IMG/VR virus record: IMGVR_UViG_3300042868_002495
Location: 1 to 28,821 of that record
Length of the DNA: 28,821 nt
DNA from: a virus
Strand: one strand, 5' to 3'
Shown here: in pieces, positions 26,656-28,821 of the stretch
Layout: every line of letters starts with the position of its first letter
Numbering within the stretch: position 1 is the stretch's first letter
The notes under the pieces: generated by a model
Database searches by the model: none
The model's input: only the letters and a program-made list of their open reading frames with translations
What the model was told of the DNA's origin: nothing
Position numbers and translations under genes: made by a program

Positions 26656-26828
26656 CAAAATTTAACGACACGGCAGCCGATAGTAGCAGCATTATATCAG
26701 TAGTGAGTGCCTTTGCATCCATTAGCACAACGGCTCAACCTATCATTTCGGCAATGGCTGGTTTAGTGGCTATCATTTCGGGGTTATTTGCAATACGTTA
26801 TTACATAAAAAAAACAAATCAGTTATGA
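26652..26828 (+). CDS. Holin-like small membrane protein
   Basis: A 58-residue frame with ATGA overlaps on both sides. It encodes M-T-K-F-N-D-T-A-A-D, then two hydrophobic segments (about 14-33 and 35-52, the second with I-S-A-M-A-G-L-V-A-I-I-S-G-L-F-A-I), and a basic end (R-Y-Y-I-K-K-T-N). The size, two membrane helices and positive C-terminus fit class II holins that let the amidase reach the wall. Function inferred from topology and neighbours. Confidence 0.62.
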   Translation: MTKFNDTAADSSSIISVVSAFASISTTAQPIISAMAGLVAIISGLFAIRYYIKKTNQL

Positions 26829-27025
26829 AAATATTTGAAATATTCAAAGGTGATAAAGGCGAATTTAGCTCAAAGCGATTAATCGGCATTGTCGGTGGTT
26901 TAGCTTTGATAGGTGCAATGCTTTATCACAATAGCGATAAGTTAATTGAAAGTGTTGAGTGGGTAACTATTCTCGCATTGGGTTTTACAAGTGTAGATAA
27001 ATTCGGAAACAATGGAAAACAATAA
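26825..27025 (+). CDS. Second holin-like membrane protein
   Basis: A 66-residue protein: G-E-F-S-S-K-R-L-I-G-I-V-G-G-L-A-L-I-G-A-M-L-Y-H (13-36) gives one membrane helix after a basic start, and V-T-I-L-A-L-G-F-T-S-V-D-K-F (about 47-60) a second. The S-S-K-R before the helix and the D-K end recall a small membrane protein family of Bacteroidota phages, often named holin. It may be the antiholin or holin partner of the 26652 product. It overlaps the portal gene by 14 nt. Confidence 0.62.
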   Translation: MKIFEIFKGDKGEFSSKRLIGIVGGLALIGAMLYHNSDKLIESVEWVTILALGFTSVDKFGNNGKQ

Positions 27026-28751
27026 GTTCGCACTCGATAGACTTTCTTTTGCTGGAATTTCTTTGCCTACATTTAAAGAAAATAAAACAAAGGGTTACAC
27101 AACTTTTGGTGAGGATAACTTATATCCTCAAAAATTGATTGACCTTTACAACAAAAGCCCTAAGCATAACGCTATTGTTAACCAAAAATCGTCTTATATT
27201 GCTGGTGAATCATTCGAAATTTATGCAGATGACACGCTAAACAAGGCAAAGGCATTCGACAAGTTAAGAAATATCAACGCATTTGAAGATTACGAGTCGT
27301 TTAATACCAAGATTTCACAAGATTTTGAACTATTTGATGGCTATTATATTGAAGTTATTTGGAACAAAGCCAAAACAGAGATAGCAGAGTTGTATCATTT
27401 ACCCTTTCAGAACGTTAGATTAGGCAAAGATTGTGCCTATTACTCAGAAGACTGGGGAAATAGCCGTGAAGCCGTAATCGAATATCCTTTATTTAACCCA
27501 ACAACAAGGGAAAATAAACAAGTATATGCGTTTAAAATGTATCGTGCCGGTCAGGGAAAATACCCTTTGCCATCTTATATAGGTGCTTTAAAGTATATAG
27601 AGATTGACGTAGAGATAGGTAACTATTATTTGAGTAATATCAAAAATGGATTTTTTGCACAGACAGTAATTCAAATGTTTAAGGGTCAACCAACGCCCGA
27701 AGAAATGAGAATTGCAAAGCGTCGTTTCAAAAAGAACTATCAGGGGGCAGAAGCTGAAGAAAGTGGTGGTCTTATCATTATGTATAATGAGCAGAACGAA
27801 AAACCTGCAGAAATTACCAACTTACAACCGTCTGACTTTGACAAACAATTTCAGCAGTTAAACGACCAAGTACAAGAAGAAATCTTTGTAGGTCACCGAG
27901 TAAGCACACCAGTTATTTTTGGTATTGCAACGCCAGGTACATTGGGTCAACGTAATGAGATAATCGAAGGTTACGAGTTATTCCAAACGTCTTATATTGA
28001 ACCACGCCAAAAAATAAAGGATTCGTCTTTTAATGTGGTGTTTCAATATATGGCTGATGCTAAATTGAAAACTACTAACAAGCCACCAATTGGACAAGAT
28101 TATATTTTACTATTTGAAAAAGGTATTCTTGACAAAAACGAAGTTCGCAAAGAATTAGGTTTTGCCATTGTAGAAGAATTTGCAATGTCTAAAAAGCAAA
28201 GCGACCAAGATGTTTTAAATTTATTTGCTGAGTGTGGGGTATCAAAGAATGACTATGAACTTTGTAAATTTGAATTTGCAAGTGCAAGTGAAACTGCCAT
28301 TTTACAAATCTTAAATGCAAACGAAGGCATAACAGTAGGCGAAATTGCAAAGTACGTTAACATCGACGCTCAGAAGGTAATGGATGCAATCACTCAAATG
28401 ATTGACGATGGCTTGATTAATTCAGACAATGGTAAACTTTCAACTTCTACAAAAGGTACACGTGAACTTTCTAAATCAGTAGACACTCAAATTGAATTGC
28501 GTTATGAATATGGTTTAGATGCTGCGTTTACTGGTCAACCTGAGTTAATCGATACAAGCCGTGACTTTTGCCGTCAATTGATAGGGTTAAATAGATATTA
28601 CACACGTACAGAAATTGACACGATTTCAAGCCGTGTTGATAGAGATGTGTGGAAAGAAAGAGGTGGGTGGTACACTATACCTGACACCGACGTACACATT
28701 AACCATTGCCGTCACGCTTGGAACTCTAAACTTGTAAGAAAAAAATTATGA
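27012..28751 (+). CDS. Portal protein with a C-terminal winged-helix-like segment
   Basis: A 579-residue portal, the ring through which DNA enters the head. The N-terminal part has G-E-D-N-L-Y-P-Q-K-L-I-D-L-Y (34-47), S-P-K-H-N-A-I-V-N-Q-K-S-S-Y-I-A-G-E (49-66), D-G-Y-Y-I-E-V-I-W (about 109-117), and later P-G-T-L-G-Q-R-N-E. After about residue 425 a winged-helix-like unit follows (A-I-L-Q-I-L-N-A-N-E-G-I-T-V-G-E-I-A-K-Y, D-D-G-L-I), then a separate end (F-C-R-Q-L-I-G, Y-T-R-T-E-I-D, G-G-W-Y, H-C-R-H-A-W) whose Cys/His residues could bind metal. The core call is firm; the added end resembles extended portals of Bacteroidota phages. Confidence 0.86.
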   Translation: MENNKFALDRLSFAGISLPTFKENKTKGYTTFGEDNLYPQKLIDLYNKSPKHNAIVNQKSSYIAGESFEIYADDTLNKAKAFDKLRNINAFEDYESFNTKISQDFELFDGYYIEVIWNKAKTEIAELYHLPFQNVRLGKDCAYYSEDWGNSREAVIEYPLFNPTTRENKQVYAFKMYRAGQGKYPLPSYIGALKYIEIDVEIGNYYLSNIKNGFFAQTVIQMFKGQPTPEEMRIAKRRFKKNYQGAEAEESGGLIIMYNEQNEKPAEITNLQPSDFDKQFQQLNDQVQEEIFVGHRVSTPVIFGIATPGTLGQRNEIIEGYELFQTSYIEPRQKIKDSSFNVVFQYMADAKLKTTNKPPIGQDYILLFEKGILDKNEVRKELGFAIVEEFAMSKKQSDQDVLNLFAECGVSKNDYELCKFEFASASETAILQILNANEGITVGEIAKYVNIDAQKVMDAITQMIDDGLINSDNGKLSTSTKGTRELSKSVDTQIELRYEYGLDAAFTGQPELIDTSRDFCRQLIGLNRYYTRTEIDTISSRVDRDVWKERGGWYTIPDTDVHINHCRHAWNSKLVRKKL

Positions 28752-28821
28752 CAAACTTTGTTTATTTAATATCGACCACTTATCTTAAGAACGAAAGTCC
28801 CATTAACGAAAATGTCGACGA
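28748..28821 (+). CDS. Start of a head-tail connector-like protein (partial)
   Basis: The frame starts with ATGA overlapping the portal stop and is open to the window edge (24 complete codons). It begins M-T-N-F-V-Y-L-I-S-T-T-Y-L-K-N-E-S-P-I-N and continues E-N-V-D. The x-S-P-I-N-x-N-V-D pattern resembles the first residues of adaptor proteins that sit below the portal in Bacteroidota phages. Position supports this; the visible part is too short for certainty. Confidence 0.5.
   Translation, partial: MTNFVYLISTTYLKNESPINENVD

Noticed and set aside
1-28821. tRNA genes, CRISPR arrays, integrase, IS elements, clustered DnaA boxes
   Set aside because: Looked for by eye on both strands; no tRNA-like T-arm, no regularly spaced repeats, no transposase or integrase motif and no cluster of DnaA-box-like 9-mers were seen. 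Weak single boxes could have been missed.

Overview
The window is part of the genome of a tailed dsDNA phage (or prophage) of a Bacteroidota host, most likely with a siphovirus-type tail. All supported genes lie on the + strand, packed with ATGA/TAATG stop-start overlaps. The host assignment rests on three things visible in the sequence: AT-rich DNA, promoters of the Bacteroidota type (TATATTTG -7 boxes at 1470, 3148, 4026 and 14682), and the near absence of Shine-Dalgarno sites. The protein set also resembles families common in Flavobacteriia/Sphingobacteriia phages. Both ends cut through genes, so this is not a complete genome. No tRNA, CRISPR array, integrase or IS element was found.

Layout. 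1-1433: end of a probable metallophosphoesterase, a DUF3310 protein, an amidase endolysin and a gp10-like connector/tail protein. 1447-3107: a small HTH regulator, an acidic protein, and an Erf annealing protein next to a YqaJ-type exonuclease (recombination). 3123-4019: small membrane and unknown proteins behind a clear promoter. 4026-4133: a non-coding unit with a promoter, a hairpin and a 19-bp terminator hairpin. The two 7-nt loops are exactly complementary, so it may be a kissing-loop RNA or attenuator. 4138-8201: PD-(D/E)XK nuclease, DnaD-like initiator, DnaB-type helicase, adenine methylase, a protein resembling only DnaA domain IV, and a sigma-like protein. 8194-11670: small proteins, a SAM methyltransferase, HNH and GIY-YIG-type nucleases, small terminase, a second PD-(D/E)XK protein and short conserved phage proteins. 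11667-14597: glycosyltransferase, large terminase, and a probable tail-assembly chaperone with a -1 frameshift extension. 14640-14785: two terminators with a promoter between them, then the first late motif. 14791-20891: two large tail/baseplate proteins and the tape measure. 20927-23559: XkdF-type protease, scaffold-like protein, major capsid protein and a tail-tube-like protein, ending at a strong terminator. 23647-27025: structural proteins, a YadA-like receptor-binding fibre and holin/spanin-like membrane proteins. 27012-end: portal and the start of a head-tail connector.

How it may work together. Host-type promoters would drive the regulator, recombination and replication genes. A sigma-like gene at 7701 is a candidate activator of the late genes. 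Four late units (14791, 20927, 21546, 23647) each carry the same two-part element: G(C/T)AACAAA, exactly 12 nt, then CTAATATA. Each copy ends 5-7 nt before the start codon, the geometry of a -35/-10 promoter making leaderless mRNAs. I regard this element and the 4026-4133 RNA as the two most novel signals in the window.

Limits: functions come from motif recognition by eye. No homology search, folding program or genome comparison was run.
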